Shown here piece by piece: positions 50,574 through 60,187 of a stretch of DNA of 64,000 nucleotides (its first letter is position 1; each line of letters starts with the position of its first letter). Made by a program: the position numbers and the translations under genes. The notes under the pieces are model-generated. The model saw nothing but the letters and a program-made list of their open reading frames with translations, was not told the DNA's origin and ran no database searches. This stretch comes from an uncultured Lachnospiraceae bacterium (GTDB taxonomy: Bacteria; Bacillota; Clostridia; Lachnospirales; Lachnospiraceae), in NCBI GenBank assembly GCA_947593735.1, contig CANQDT010000006.1, positions 1 to 64,000 of the forward strand, written 5' to 3'.

Positions 50574-51893
50574 TCATCCACTTTTCTTGCGTGCTTCTTC
50601 CGCGTCCTGAGCCGCTGTCTTCCGGGTCGCTGCCTTGTCCGCTTTCTGCTTGACCGTCTGCGATTCCCGGTATACGACGGACGCCTTTCCGGTCTTGTTG
50701 ATCACATCCTCGTTGATCTCGATGGACTCGATCGTCGGGTCGGACGGCGCTTCGTACATCAGATCCATGATCGAATCTTCCATGATCGCCCGCAGCCCCC
50801 TGGCTCCCGTGTTGCGCCTGATCGCTTTCTGTGCCATCGCCCTGAGCGATCCCTTCGTAAAGGACAGCCGGACGCCGTCCATCTCGAACAGGCGGATATA
50901 TTGTTTCACGATCGCGTTCTTCGGCACCGTCAGGATCCGGATCAGGGACTCCTCATCCAGCGCGTCCAGCGTAACGGTCACCGGAACGCGTCCGATAAAC
51001 TCCGGGATCATGCCGAACCGGACCAGATCCTGCGGCATCACCTGTTTGAGAATCTCGCCCACGTTCATCTGTTCCCGCTCGCCGATGGTGGAATTGAATC
51101 CCATGGTCTTCTCGCCGATACGGTTTTCGATGATTTTTTCCAGACCGTCAAACGCGCCGCCGCAGATAAATAAAATATTGGTCGTATCGATCTGGATAAA
51201 CTCCTGGTGCGGATGCTTCCGCCCTCCCTGGGGAGGCACCGACGCGACCGTCCCTTCGATAATTTTCAGGAGCGCCTGCTGCACGCCCTCTCCGGACACA
51301 TCGCGGGTGATCGAGACGTTCTCGCCTTTCCGCGTGATCTTGTCGATCTCGTCAATATAAATGATCCCATACTCGGCGCGTTCAATATCATAATCCGCCG
51401 CCTGTATGATCTTGAGCAGGATATTTTCCACATCCTCGCCCACGTAGCCCGCCTCCGTCAGCGCGGTCGCGTCCGCAATGGCGAACGGCACGTTCAAAAG
51501 GCGCGCCAGCGTCTGCGCGAGCAGCGTCTTTCCGGAGCCGGTCGGACCGAGCAGCATGATATTGCTTTTCTGCAGCTCCACGTCCTGGCTCTTTCCCGCC
51601 TGCAGGCGTTTGTAATGGTTGTAGACGGCGACGGACAGGACTTTCTTCGCCTCGTCCTGCCCGACGACATAGTCGTCCAGAAACTCTTTTATCTCTTTCG
51701 GTTTTACCAGATTGATCCCGACGTTGGACAGGTAATTCTCGTCCTCCGCCACAATATCGTTGCATACGTCAATGCATTCATCACAAATGTAGATACCATT
51801 CGGACCCGCGATCATTTTGCGGACCTGATCCTGGGTTTTTTTACAAAAAGAACATCTCACTTTGTCCTGTTTCTCGCCCATACGACCTGCCAT
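50574..51893 (-). CDS. clpX: ATP-dependent Clp protease ATP-binding subunit ClpX
   Basis: 439 residues. Unfoldase of ClpXP. Zinc-binding N-terminal domain ([30 protein letters not shown]), Walker [19 protein letters not shown], Walker [13 protein letters not shown], and the ClpP-docking IGF-type loop in [16 protein letters not shown]. Ends with an Ala/Lys/Gln-rich tail. 31 bases after clpP. Confidence 0.97.
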   Translation of the reverse strand: MAGRMGEKQDKVRCSFCKKTQDQVRKMIAGPNGIYICDECIDVCNDIVAEDENYLSNVGINLVKPKEIKEFLDDYVVGQDEAKKVLSVAVYNHYKRLQAGKSQDVELQKSNIMLLGPTGSGKTLLAQTLARLLNVPFAIADATALTEAGYVGEDVENILLKIIQAADYDIERAEYGIIYIDEIDKITRKGENVSITRDVSGEGVQQALLKIIEGTVASVPPQGGRKHPHQEFIQIDTTNILFICGGAFDGLEKIIENRIGEKTMGFNSTIGEREQMNVGEILKQVMPQDLVRFGMIPEFIGRVPVTVTLDALDEESLIRILTVPKNAIVKQYIRLFEMDGVRLSFTKGSLRAMAQKAIRRNTGARGLRAIMEDSIMDLMYEAPSDPTIESIEINEDVINKTGKASVVYRESQTVKQKADKAATRKTAAQDAEEARKKSG

Positions 51894-51924
51894 CCCGGCA
51901 CCTCACAATCTTTTTTTATTTCGA

Positions 51925-52509
51925 TCATGCCCTGCTTGCCACAACATGGTCAATCAAGCCATACTCCAGCGCTTCCTGCGCGCTCATGAAATTATCCCTC
52001 TCTGTGTCTGCTTCGATCACTTCTAACGGTTTCCCTGTATTCTCGCTCAGCATACGGTTTAAATTCTGCCTGGTTTTCAGGATATGCTCCGCCGCGATCT
52101 GGATCTCGGTCGCCTGACCCTGCGCGCCGCCCAGCGGCTGGTGGATCATGATCTCCGCGTTCGGGAGCGCGTACCGTTTCCCTTTCGCGCCACCCGCGAG
52201 CAGGAACGCGCCCATGCTCGCCGCCATGCCGATGCATGTGGTGGATACGTCGCATTTGATATACTGCATCGTATCATAGATCGCGAGCCCGGCGGTCACC
52301 GACCCTCCGGGGCTGTTGATATATAAGTTGATATCCTTTCCGGGATCCTCCGACTCCAGGAACAACAGCTGCGCGACGATCAGGCTCGCCGTCACTTCGT
52401 TGACTTCCTCCCCGAGCATAATGATCCTGTCTTTTAATAATCGGGAATAAATATCATACGAGCGTTCTCCCCTGCTGGTCTGCTCTATGACATAAGGCAC
52501 TAAACTCAT
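51925..52509 (-). CDS. clpP: ATP-dependent Clp protease proteolytic subunit
   Basis: 194 residues from the ATG at 52509 (AAAGGAGG 8 bases upstream). Ser protease forming the ClpP chamber. Catalytic Ser in [18 protein letters not shown], catalytic His in [16 protein letters not shown], and Asp in the [20 protein letters not shown] segment. Partner of the downstream clpX. Confidence 0.97.
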   Translation of the reverse strand: MSLVPYVIEQTSRGERSYDIYSRLLKDRIIMLGEEVNEVTASLIVAQLLFLESEDPGKDINLYINSPGGSVTAGLAIYDTMQYIKCDVSTTCIGMAASMGAFLLAGGAKGKRYALPNAEIMIHQPLGGAQGQATEIQIAAEHILKTRQNLNRMLSENTGKPLEVIEADTERDNFMSAQEALEYGLIDHVVASRA

Positions 52510-52522
52510 CGTCGTCCCTCCT

Positions 52523-53806
52523 TTATTCTTTCGCGGCGGCAACAACAAAATCGACCGCTTTCTGCACGGCGATATCCCGGCGCATCTGTTTCTGCTCCTG
52601 CTCGCCCATCAGTTCTTTCAGCTTGTCCGCTTCCATCTGGTACATACCCGCCATCTTTTCCAGCTCCGCCTGAAATTCTTCGTCGGTCGCCTCGATCGCT
52701 TCCTGATCCGCGACCGCTTCCAATACGAGCCTCGACTGGATGCGCTTGAGCGCCTGCGGCTTCGTCTGCTCCTCGAACTGCTCCTGGGTCATGCCGGTAA
52801 ACTGCAGATACTGCTCCATCTTCAATCCCTGATAGCTCAATCTCTGCGCAAATTCATCGGTCATCTGCTGAACCTGCGTCTCGATCATCGCTTCGGGAAT
52901 ATCCATCTTGGCGCCCTCGATGATCGCTTCCACGACCGCGTTTTCTTTCTCGGTCGCCGCTTCTTTTTCCTTGCGTTCCGTGAGCTGCTTCTTCACGTCC
53001 GCCTTATATTCTTCTATCGTATCAAACTCGGATACGTCCTCGGCAAATTCATCATCCAGCTCCGGAAGCTCTTTCGCCCGGATCCCTTTTATGATCACCT
53101 TGAACAGCGCCGGCTTTCCGGCAAGCTCCTGCGCCTGGTAGCCCTCCGGGAACGTCACGTTGACGTCCACCGCGTCGCCGATCTTCGCGCCGATCAGCTG
53201 GTCTTCAAATCCGTCGATAAACGTATGGGAACCGATCGTAAGCTGCTGGTCCTCCGCGGAGCCTCCGTCAAACAGCACGCCGTCGATCGTCCCGGAATAG
53301 TCGATCGTGACTTCGTCGCCGTTCTGGACAGGTCTGTCTTCCACAGTGATCGAACGCGCGTTCTGCTCCCTTGTCTTGTTGATCTCCGCCATCACATCCT
53401 CGTCCGTCACCTCGACCGGCTTGCTCTCCACTTTTACCCCTTTGTAGGTTCCAAGCGTTACCTCCGGTTTGCAGGCGACCGTCGCGGTAAAGACAAACGG
53501 TTTGCCTTTCTCAATGCTGGTCACTTCGATCTCCGGGCGGGACACGATCTCCAGCTCGCTTTCGTCCGCCGCCTCCGCGTAGGCGTCCGGGATCAGCAGA
53601 TTCGCCGCGTCCTCATAAAACATCTCCGGTCCGTAGACCTTTTCCAGATATGCCTGCGGCACCTTGCCCTTACGGAATCCGGGCAGGGAGATCTTGCCTT
53701 TCTGACGGTTGTACGCCTGCCGGATCGCGGCGTCCAGTTTGTCTTCGGGTACTTCGATCGTCAGTTTAGCCATATTATGCTCTAAATGTTCTACTTTTAA
53801 ACTCAT
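52523..53806 (-). CDS. tig: Trigger factor
   Basis: 427 residues. Ribosome-bound folding chaperone with peptidyl-prolyl isomerase domain. Ribosome-docking loop [17 protein letters not shown] near residue 42; PPIase domain from about 155 ([40 protein letters not shown]); long C-terminal helical part. First gene of the clpP-clpX-ysxC cluster; promoter at 53845-53873. Confidence 0.96.
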   Translation of the reverse strand: MSLKVEHLEHNMAKLTIEVPEDKLDAAIRQAYNRQKGKISLPGFRKGKVPQAYLEKVYGPEMFYEDAANLLIPDAYAEAADESELEIVSRPEIEVTSIEKGKPFVFTATVACKPEVTLGTYKGVKVESKPVEVTDEDVMAEINKTREQNARSITVEDRPVQNGDEVTIDYSGTIDGVLFDGGSAEDQQLTIGSHTFIDGFEDQLIGAKIGDAVDVNVTFPEGYQAQELAGKPALFKVIIKGIRAKELPELDDEFAEDVSEFDTIEEYKADVKKQLTERKEKEAATEKENAVVEAIIEGAKMDIPEAMIETQVQQMTDEFAQRLSYQGLKMEQYLQFTGMTQEQFEEQTKPQALKRIQSRLVLEAVADQEAIEATDEEFQAELEKMAGMYQMEADKLKELMGEQEQKQMRRDIAVQKAVDFVVAAAKE

Positions 53807-53844
53807 CGTACAATTCCTCCTGATTTATCACAACACAGCATGTT

Positions 53845-53873
53845 ATTATAGCATGACTTATCTTTCTTAGCAA
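53845..53873 (-). promoter_or_regulatory. Sigma-A-type promoter of the tig cluster
   Basis: On the minus strand: -35 TTGCTA, 17-base spacer, -10 TATAAT, then AGGAGGAA before the tig ATG at 53806. Confidence 0.7.
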
Positions 53874-53878
53874 CTTTT

Positions 53879-55900
53879 TTATTCCTTATGCTTCTTTCGC
53901 TTTTTCTTCTTTTCTTTTCTGATATGCTTGATCCGGTAATCGTCGGAGCGCCGCAGCTGCGTCCGGCTTTTGGTCGTATACCGCACCGAAACGACGTCCC
54001 CTTCCTGCAGATCCTCAATATCCCTGCTGTTGACGTTGATCGCCCTCGAATTCAGGTATCCGCTCGGGAGCTTCTTATCGTTGACATAAACCTTGGCGTA
54101 GGGAGTGAAGCCCTCTCCGTATATGATGGTCTTCTTTGAATACCGCACGATCCGGTCAATTTTGATATCGTCCACCCCGAAGATCAGGTTGGTGCCAGGG
54201 AACGGATTTTCGGTATCGTAAATATACCGTCTGCCGTACAACATATCATATTGCAGCAATTCCAGATTATTCATATAGGACGATTTGTCCTGGAAATTCT
54301 GGTGGTATTTGGTCAGCACGCCGGGATTCAACCCAAGGCGACCGAGCACCGTCGCGCCGAGCTGGTACGCTTTCAGCTTCCTGTCGATCTTTTTCATCGG
54401 GAAATTCGACCAGATCACATATTCCGTCTCATAGATCGACTTGTTTTTCATTTCCTTCCGCTCAAAATCAATGCTCGGCAGATGATCGCCAAAGAAGACG
54501 ACGACCGTCTTTTCGTCAAAATCCGACAGCATATCGGTCAGCGTCCCTACTACCTGATCCATCGAATATACCTGATTGGTATAATGCGTCAGCTTGTTCA
54601 GGCGTTCCTCGTCGTCCAAACCGGAGAGCGTGACCGTCGGGTTTTCCATCGGCGTGGTCGGATATTCGCCGTGCCCCTCGACCGAGATCGTATATATGTA
54701 ATCCTGCTCTTTCGTATATTCGAGCGCCTTCATGATCTGTCCCGGCAGTACATTGTCCTTCGTCCATCCGTTGCTGCTCGGCTCCGTGCCGCTCATGCAT
54801 TCCAGGCTGATGAAATGGTCGAACCCGATATGGGAAAAGATCAGGTTGCGGTCGTAAAATTCCGCGCGGTTGTTGTGGATCGCCGTCGTATGGTAGCCCT
54901 CTGATTTGAGGTTGTACGGCACCGACTCGCACGATTTTTTCTGCAGGACGCTCTTGTAGGGATATTCCCCGCACCCGAAAAAGCTGCGGCACATCCCTGT
55001 GATGACCTCAAACTCGGAATTAGCGGTCCCGGCGCCGTAGGACGGCATCTTGAGATAGCCGCTGGAACAGCTCTTCGCGAGCCGGTGGAAATTCGGCATC
55101 GGATCCCGCGATACTTTGAGTTTCTTCATATTGGAGACATCAAAGAACGATTCCAGCTGGACAAAGATGATGTTCGGCTTTTCTTCCGGCGACTTATCTT
55201 TCACTTTGTCGATCTTTTTTTGCAGCCTTTTCACGGTCGTCTCATTATAATTCAGCGGGCGTTCGATCCCGTTGTCCAAAAGCGTGATCCCGAAGCAGTA
55301 CGGGACGCCGTATTTCTCATACGCGATGCGGATATTGCCAAATTCGGTAACAATGACTTCCTCCCGCAGCCCGACCCTGGTCAGCGCGAGGAACCCGATC
55401 AGGAAAATGGCGTAAACGGCAAGGTTCCGCACGAACGAGATCTTCTTCTTTGTCTTTGGTCCGAACACGAAAAACAAAACGAGCCCTACCACCAGCGCGA
55501 TCAGACCGACGACCGACGCGACGATCTTAAACGAAGACATATATTTATCCATCACCGCTAGGCCCGCCGCCGCGAGCTGGATATCCACAAACGTAAACGG
55601 TGTGTTGCGGTATCCGAGGATGACATAATTGACGATCCCGATCAGCAACCAGACGCTTGATGTGAGTACATAGACAAAGACCCTTCTCCTTACCAGGATC
55701 GACAGCGCCATAAACAAAAAAATGATCGCCGTATTGATCGCGTAATTCAGCGGATTGCCGACGACGTACCGGATCCCCTCCGCCACGGACCGGCGGCCGA
55801 GCATCTCGTCGATCAGGGCTACGCCCATGGACAATACCAGGGAAATGACAAAGGAATTACAGATACATCTGCGAATGAAGTTCTTTGTATTTTGATTCAT
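53879..55900 (-). CDS. LTA-synthase-family sulfatase-type membrane protein
   Basis: 673 residues from the ATG at 55900; AAAGGA lies about 8 bases upstream. Five N-terminal membrane spans (for example VISLVLSMGVALIDEML, IIFLFMALSILVRRRVFVYV), then the extracellular phosphoglycerol transferase domain: PNIIFVQLESFFDVSNMKKL, and the catalytic Thr in PSYGAGTANSEFEVITGM near residue 300. Metal-binding DHLPS is also present (VVVFFGDHLPSIDF). Probably adds glycerol-phosphate or similar groups to envelope polymers; substrate not known. Confidence 0.92.
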   Translation of the reverse strand: MNQNTKNFIRRCICNSFVISLVLSMGVALIDEMLGRRSVAEGIRYVVGNPLNYAINTAIIFLFMALSILVRRRVFVYVLTSSVWLLIGIVNYVILGYRNTPFTFVDIQLAAAGLAVMDKYMSSFKIVASVVGLIALVVGLVLFFVFGPKTKKKISFVRNLAVYAIFLIGFLALTRVGLREEVIVTEFGNIRIAYEKYGVPYCFGITLLDNGIERPLNYNETTVKRLQKKIDKVKDKSPEEKPNIIFVQLESFFDVSNMKKLKVSRDPMPNFHRLAKSCSSGYLKMPSYGAGTANSEFEVITGMCRSFFGCGEYPYKSVLQKKSCESVPYNLKSEGYHTTAIHNNRAEFYDRNLIFSHIGFDHFISLECMSGTEPSSNGWTKDNVLPGQIMKALEYTKEQDYIYTISVEGHGEYPTTPMENPTVTLSGLDDEERLNKLTHYTNQVYSMDQVVGTLTDMLSDFDEKTVVVFFGDHLPSIDFERKEMKNKSIYETEYVIWSNFPMKKIDRKLKAYQLGATVLGRLGLNPGVLTKYHQNFQDKSSYMNNLELLQYDMLYGRRYIYDTENPFPGTNLIFGVDDIKIDRIVRYSKKTIIYGEGFTPYAKVYVNDKKLPSGYLNSRAINVNSRDIEDLQEGDVVSVRYTTKSRTQLRRSDDYRIKHIRKEKKKKRKKHKE

Positions 55901-56018
55901 GATCTCATATCCTTTTCTATCTTCCATCTGTTCAAAAACAGCTTTCTTTTCTTTCGCGTGTAATAGTATATCATCATTTTTTTAAAAAGAAAATATCTAA
56001 AATCCACGAAAATATGAA

Positions 56019-56046
56019 TTGTATATTCTGATTCTTGTGTTATACT
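56019..56046 (+). promoter_or_regulatory. Promoter of the CYTH gene
   Basis: -35 TTGTAT, 16-base spacer, -10 TATACT. The leader that follows (56060-56170) is very GC-rich and can form a hairpin between CGCGCCGCCCA and TGGGCGCGGCG. Confidence 0.5.
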
Positions 56047-56180
56047 GAAAAGAAAAAGGCATCGGGAGCCGCCTGCCGCGCTTCGCGCCGCCCATACGCG
56101 TGATCGCGGTGGGCGCGGCGGCGGATGGCAAAAACGCGTGCTTCGCGCATATCCCGCTGCCTGTGCAGCAAGGAGAAAAC

Positions 56181-56675
56181 ATGGAAATCGAACGCAAATT
56201 TTTGATCAAAGAACGCCCGCAGAATCTGGAGCAGTATCCCTGCCACGTGATCGAGCAGGCGTATCTTTCCGTCCAGCCGGTCATACGGATCCGGCGCAGG
56301 GACGACGACTATATCCTGACCTACAAGGGAGGCGGCTTGATGGCGCGGGAGGAAGTGGAGCTTCCCCTGACAGCGGAATCGTACGCGCATCTGCTCAAGA
56401 AAGCCGACGGCAACATCATCCGCAAAAAACGCTATCTCATCCCGACGTCCGGAAAGCTCACGATCGAGCTGGACGTGTTTGAAGACCTGTTCGACGGGCT
56501 TGTATTGGCAGAAGTCGAATTTCCTACGGTCGAGGAAGCGGAACAGTATGAAATGCCGCACTGGTTCAGCCGGGACGTGACCTATGACCCGGATTACCAC
56601 AACAGCCATATGAGCCGGATCAAGCCGATCCAGATCCTCGCGCTGATCGCGATCTCGCAGGCGAAGGGCAACTAG
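56181..56675 (+). CDS. CYTH domain protein (triphosphate tunnel enzyme)
   Basis: 164 residues from the ATG at 56181 (AAGGAGAA 5 bases upstream). The CYTH signature EIERKFLIKERP is at residues 3-14; conserved basic and acidic tunnel residues follow (VIRIRRRDDDYILTYKGGGL; KKRYLIPTSGKLTIELDVFE; GLVLAEVEFPTVEEAE). Likely a tripolyphosphatase or nucleoside triphosphatase rather than an adenylate cyclase. Convergent with the asparagine synthase gene, whose stop is 18 bases beyond. Confidence 0.92.
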   Translation: MEIERKFLIKERPQNLEQYPCHVIEQAYLSVQPVIRIRRRDDDYILTYKGGGLMAREEVELPLTAESYAHLLKKADGNIIRKKRYLIPTSGKLTIELDVFEDLFDGLVLAEVEFPTVEEAEQYEMPHWFSRDVTYDPDYHNSHMSRIKPIQILALIAISQAKGN

Positions 56676-56692
56676 TGCCCGGCTGCCGCCCG

Positions 56693-58546
56693 TCACAGAT
56701 GGACGGAGATGTGATATTTTTCCATCCAGTAATTGATCTGTATCAGATATGCCGACATCTGCGGTCCTGCCATCAGCTGCCCGTACCAGGGTCTTCCATA
56801 ATCGGAAGGTGTTTCCAGGAACCGTTTCACCTTCTTTTTGTCAAGGAACTGGTGCAGCGGCGCCGACGGGCTTTCCATGATCTCCATCAGCCGGTATCCA
56901 AGCAGCTGCTCATATCTCGGATGATACGTCTTGGGATATGGGCTTTTTTTGCGGTAACAGACGTCCGCCGGAAGATACGGCTCACCCGCTTTCCGCAGCA
57001 GATATTTCACCACGCCATCCTTCCCTTTCATTTCCCACGGCACATTCCACATATATTCAATGATCCGGTGATCCGCGAACGGCACCCGCGCCTCCAGCCC
57101 GCTGTACATACTGGTCCGGTCCATGCGGTCCAGCAGCGTCTGCATAAACCATTTCATATTCAGATAACTGATCTCCCGCCGCCTTGCCTCATCGGGATCC
57201 TCCCCGTCCAGCTTCGGCGTCTCCGCGACCGACTGATGGTAGGTTTCGGATACGTACTCCTCCATTCCGAGCGCGTCGAGGAAATCATCCCGCAGCAGCG
57301 CTTTCCGCGGCTCCAGGTCCATCGTCCACGGGAACGTATCCGCCTCGAAACATTCCCGCTTATGGAACCACGGATAGCCGCCGAAGATCTCATCCGCACA
57401 TTCCCCGGTCAGCGCCACCTTGCAGTGTTCGCTCACTTTTCCGCAAAAATAGAGCAGGGACGCGTCCACGTCCGCCATCCCGGGCAGATCCCGCGCGTCG
57501 ATCGACCGGAACAGATAATCGATCAGCTCCAGATTGTCACATTCGAGATAATGATGGTCGGATCCGATCGCTTCCACCATCTTATCCACCCACGGGCGGT
57601 CCTGCTCCGGCTGGAACGAGTTGGAACGGAAATAGGTCTGGTTCCCCTCAAAATCAAAGGAGAACGTCATCAGCGTCCGTCCCTGTTTTTTCAGCTCCTC
57701 CGCGCAGATCGCGGACACGAGGCTGCTGTCCAGCCCTCCGGACAAAAATGTACAGATCGGGACGTCGGACAACATCTGCCCGATCACCGCCTGGCGGACA
57801 AGCTCCGCAATCTTTTCTTCCGTTTCCTCACAGGAATCCTCATGCGGTCTGCTGACAAGCGACCAGTATTTTACCGGCCGCATCGTATTCTGATGGAAGA
57901 TATAATAATATCCCGGCAGTATTTCCTCCATATCTTCAAATACGCCGCACCCGTAGGTCTTCGCGGGTCCGATGCTGAATACTTCGTTCAGCCCCTGCCG
58001 GTTCAGCCTGGGATGGATGCCGGGGAAGCGGAAAATCGCTTTCGGCTCCGACCCGAATACAAGCACGCCCCGTTCCTTCATAAAAAACAGCGGTTTTATC
58101 CCGTTCCGGTCACGAAACAGGATCAGCTGTTCAGTCCTGCCGTCCCATATCGCGAAAGCAAAGATCCCGTTCAGCCGCTTTACCACATCCGGTCCGTATT
58201 CGAGATACCCGTTCAGGATCACTTCCGTATCGCTCGCCGTGGAAAAGAGCCTGCCGCGCCGGGACAGTTCTTCCCTCAGTTCTTTCATATTATAGATTTC
58301 ACCGTTGAAAATAATGACAACCGGGTAGCCGTTTACTATTTTTTTCATCGGCTGGCGCCCGGTTTTCAAGTCAATGATCGAGAGCCGCACATGCGCGAAC
58401 CCGACCTGGTCTTCCAGGAAGATCCCTCTCTCGTCCGGTCCCCTGTGGTTCAGGCAATCGCACATTTCTGTCAAAATCCGGCTGTACCAGGCTTCCTTTT
58501 CCCGGTACGCCCCATGGGCATGAAAAAAACCCGCAATTCCGCACAT
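56693..58546 (-). CDS. asnB: Asparagine synthase (glutamine-hydrolysing)
   Basis: 617 residues. Makes asparagine from aspartate with glutamine as nitrogen source. Cys2 nucleophile in MCGIAGFFHAHG, the glutaminase domain with CLNHRGPDERGIFLE, and the synthetase PP-loop FLSGGLDSSLVSAICAEE near residue 255. Its promoter region is a 56-bp repeat array. Confidence 0.95.
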   Translation of the reverse strand: MCGIAGFFHAHGAYREKEAWYSRILTEMCDCLNHRGPDERGIFLEDQVGFAHVRLSIIDLKTGRQPMKKIVNGYPVVIIFNGEIYNMKELREELSRRGRLFSTASDTEVILNGYLEYGPDVVKRLNGIFAFAIWDGRTEQLILFRDRNGIKPLFFMKERGVLVFGSEPKAIFRFPGIHPRLNRQGLNEVFSIGPAKTYGCGVFEDMEEILPGYYYIFHQNTMRPVKYWSLVSRPHEDSCEETEEKIAELVRQAVIGQMLSDVPICTFLSGGLDSSLVSAICAEELKKQGRTLMTFSFDFEGNQTYFRSNSFQPEQDRPWVDKMVEAIGSDHHYLECDNLELIDYLFRSIDARDLPGMADVDASLLYFCGKVSEHCKVALTGECADEIFGGYPWFHKRECFEADTFPWTMDLEPRKALLRDDFLDALGMEEYVSETYHQSVAETPKLDGEDPDEARRREISYLNMKWFMQTLLDRMDRTSMYSGLEARVPFADHRIIEYMWNVPWEMKGKDGVVKYLLRKAGEPYLPADVCYRKKSPYPKTYHPRYEQLLGYRLMEIMESPSAPLHQFLDKKKVKRFLETPSDYGRPWYGQLMAGPQMSAYLIQINYWMEKYHISVHL

Positions 58547-58626
58547 CGATCTTGCGCTCCTAACCCTTTTCTTTCATTATATGCTTCCCGCCTGCCCGCG
58601 TGATTTGCCCGGGCGCCGGGACAAAA

Positions 58627-58906
58627 AATGTACCTCCGGCACGTTCCCGCGCCGCACGGGCAGGACAAGCGGCAAAAAAAAGAATGTGCCTCCGGCACGT
58701 TTCCGCGCCGAGCGGGCAGGACAAGCGGTGGAAAAAAGAATGTGCCTCCAGCACGTTCCCGCGCCGAGCGGGCAGGACAAGCGGCAGAAAAAAGAATGTG
58801 CCTCCGGCATGTTCCCACGCCGAGCGGGCAGGACAAGCGGTGGAAAAAAGAATGTGCCTCCGGCACGTTTCCGCGCCGAGCGGACAGGACAAGCGGCAGA
58901 AAAAAA
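58627..58906. repeat. Five tandem 56-bp repeats with terminator-like hairpins
   Basis: Units begin at 58627, 58683, 58739, 58795 and 58851. Each has the gcctccggcac core, the gcgccgagcgggcagg part, aagcgg, and a run of 6-8 A's. On the minus strand each reads GTGCC-GGA-GGCAC-ATTC-TTTTTT, a short hairpin plus T-tract. Long frames run through on both strands but only because the unit has no stops. Confidence 0.9.
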
Positions 58907-58928
58907 GAATCCTGCCTAAGCAGGATTC
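58899..58928 (-). terminator. Terminator after the crh-like gene
   Basis: Stem GAATCCTGC / GCAGGATTC with loop TTAG on the minus strand, followed by seven T's. 17 bases after the gene's stop; adjoins the repeat array. Confidence 0.88.
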
Positions 58929-58944
58929 TGTACCCCAATCTCCG

Positions 58945-59202
58945 TTAATTTGCCGCGTTCAGATATTTTTCAATATTTTCGATCGCGGCAGCTTCATCTT
59001 CTCCGTCCGCACTGACATCTACCGTTTCCCCTGAATTGAGTCCAAGCGTCATCATCCCCATAATACTTTTGGCGTTGATCTCCTTATTGTTGCTCTTTAC
59101 CATGATGGTACTCTCGAACTGGCTTGCCACCTGCACCAGCAGCGCCACCGGCCGGGCTTCCAGTCCCCTTGGCAGATTGATTTGGATCGTTTTCGTAGTC
59201 AT
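58945..59202 (-). CDS. crh: HPr-like regulatory protein with Glu at the His15 position (Crh-like)
   Basis: 85 residues from the ATG at 59202 (AAGGAGGAACTC upstream). The HPr fold is clear. Position 15, the phosphohistidine of HPr (GLHARP), is Glu here (PRGLEARPVALLV); Ser46 is kept (INAKSIMGMMTLG). In Bacillus, Crh has Gln at 15 and serves only as a regulatory HPr-Ser partner of CcpA. The neighbouring whiA-rapZ and hprK genes match the crh context, supporting that role. It cannot carry sugar-transport phosphate through His15; whether Glu mimics phospho-His is unknown. Confidence 0.85.
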   Translation of the reverse strand: MTTKTIQINLPRGLEARPVALLVQVASQFESTIMVKSNNKEINAKSIMGMMTLGLNSGETVDVSADGEDEAAAIENIEKYLNAAN

Positions 59203-59212
59203 GAGTTCCTCC

Positions 59213-60175
59213 TTAAATTGCATTACACTGATGAAGTCTTAATTCGTCCGCCATATTGCTTAGTTTACGGAGCCGATGGTTGACACCGGATTTGCCAACC
59301 GGCGGATTCAGCTGCGCTCCCAATTCTTTCAGGCTTGCCTCCGGATAGTTCAGCCTCAGGTTCGCGATATCCCGCAGTCCGTCGGACAGTTCACCAAATC
59401 CAACCGTCTTCTGGATAAACCGGATATCCTCCACCTGCTTACTGGCGGCGTTCACCGTCTTCGCGATGTTCGCCAGTTCGCAGTTTACCTGTCGGTTGAC
59501 CGTATTGCGCATGTCCTTTTCGATCCGAACATTTTCCATTTTCATCAATGAAATATGGGCTTCCATCACGTTAAGGGCATCCACAATCTGCGCTCCTTCT
59601 TTTAAATATACCACATAATACTTCTTTCTGACAACTATTTTTGCATCGAGCAGAAAAGTATTCATGATCTGCTCGATCTGTTCCGCCTTGCGGCGGTCGA
59701 GGCAGACGATCTCAAAATGGTAATTTCCGCGCGGATCGCTCATGGAACCCGCCGCGAGGAAACAGCCCCGGAGAAAGGCGCGTTTGCAGCACGTCCCCTG
59801 CAGGATCAGGGAACTGATCGTCCCGGAATTTCCGGTCAGGCGACCGTAGATATCCGCCGCTTTCAGCGCCTGCAAAATCTGCTCCGCTTTTTCCGGATGC
59901 TCCACAACCACAAAATAATTCCTTGCCCGGAGCGGGATCATCCGTCGGACAACCCGGACGGTTCCGCGGACACCGAACGCCGCCTCAAGCAGCTGCGCGA
60001 ACTTCCGCGCGACCAGGAGATTTTCTGTCCGGATCCGTATCTGGTACTCGTCAAACTCATTGACCTGTATGCTCCCGCACAGGCTCATGATCGCGGCGAT
60101 CTCCGCGATCCGGCAATGCCGCGCCGCCGGCATCACCTTTCCTAATTCTTCTTTTACTTCACTGGAAAAAGACAT
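59213..60175 (-). CDS. whiA: DNA-binding protein WhiA
   Basis: 320 residues. Sporulation and cell-division-linked regulator with a homing-endonuclease-like N-terminal domain (SFSSEVKEELGKVMPAARHC; KRAFLRGCFLAAGSMSDPRG) and a C-terminal helix-turn-helix (LRLNYPEASLKELGAQLNPP; GKSGVNHRLRKLSNMADELR). Ends 10 bases before the crh-like gene. Confidence 0.96.
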   Translation of the reverse strand: MSFSSEVKEELGKVMPAARHCRIAEIAAIMSLCGSIQVNEFDEYQIRIRTENLLVARKFAQLLEAAFGVRGTVRVVRRMIPLRARNYFVVVEHPEKAEQILQALKAADIYGRLTGNSGTISSLILQGTCCKRAFLRGCFLAAGSMSDPRGNYHFEIVCLDRRKAEQIEQIMNTFLLDAKIVVRKKYYVVYLKEGAQIVDALNVMEAHISLMKMENVRIEKDMRNTVNRQVNCELANIAKTVNAASKQVEDIRFIQKTVGFGELSDGLRDIANLRLNYPEASLKELGAQLNPPVGKSGVNHRLRKLSNMADELRLHQCNAI

Positions 60176-60187
60176 ATGGCACCTCGG

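Noticed and set aside
56675..58603. 642-residue plus-strand frame opposite asnB
   Set aside because: Fully antisense to asnB, whose motifs are all intact; no ribosome site or protein features.
58627..58906. CRISPR array
   Set aside because: The whole 56-bp unit repeats with no unique spacers and no cas genes nearby.
58471..59034. Repetitive proteins with motifs such as CPARSARERAGG or SGQDKRWKKE
   Set aside because: They arise in four frames from the 56-bp repeat because the unit lacks stops; no signal, start site or conserved family.
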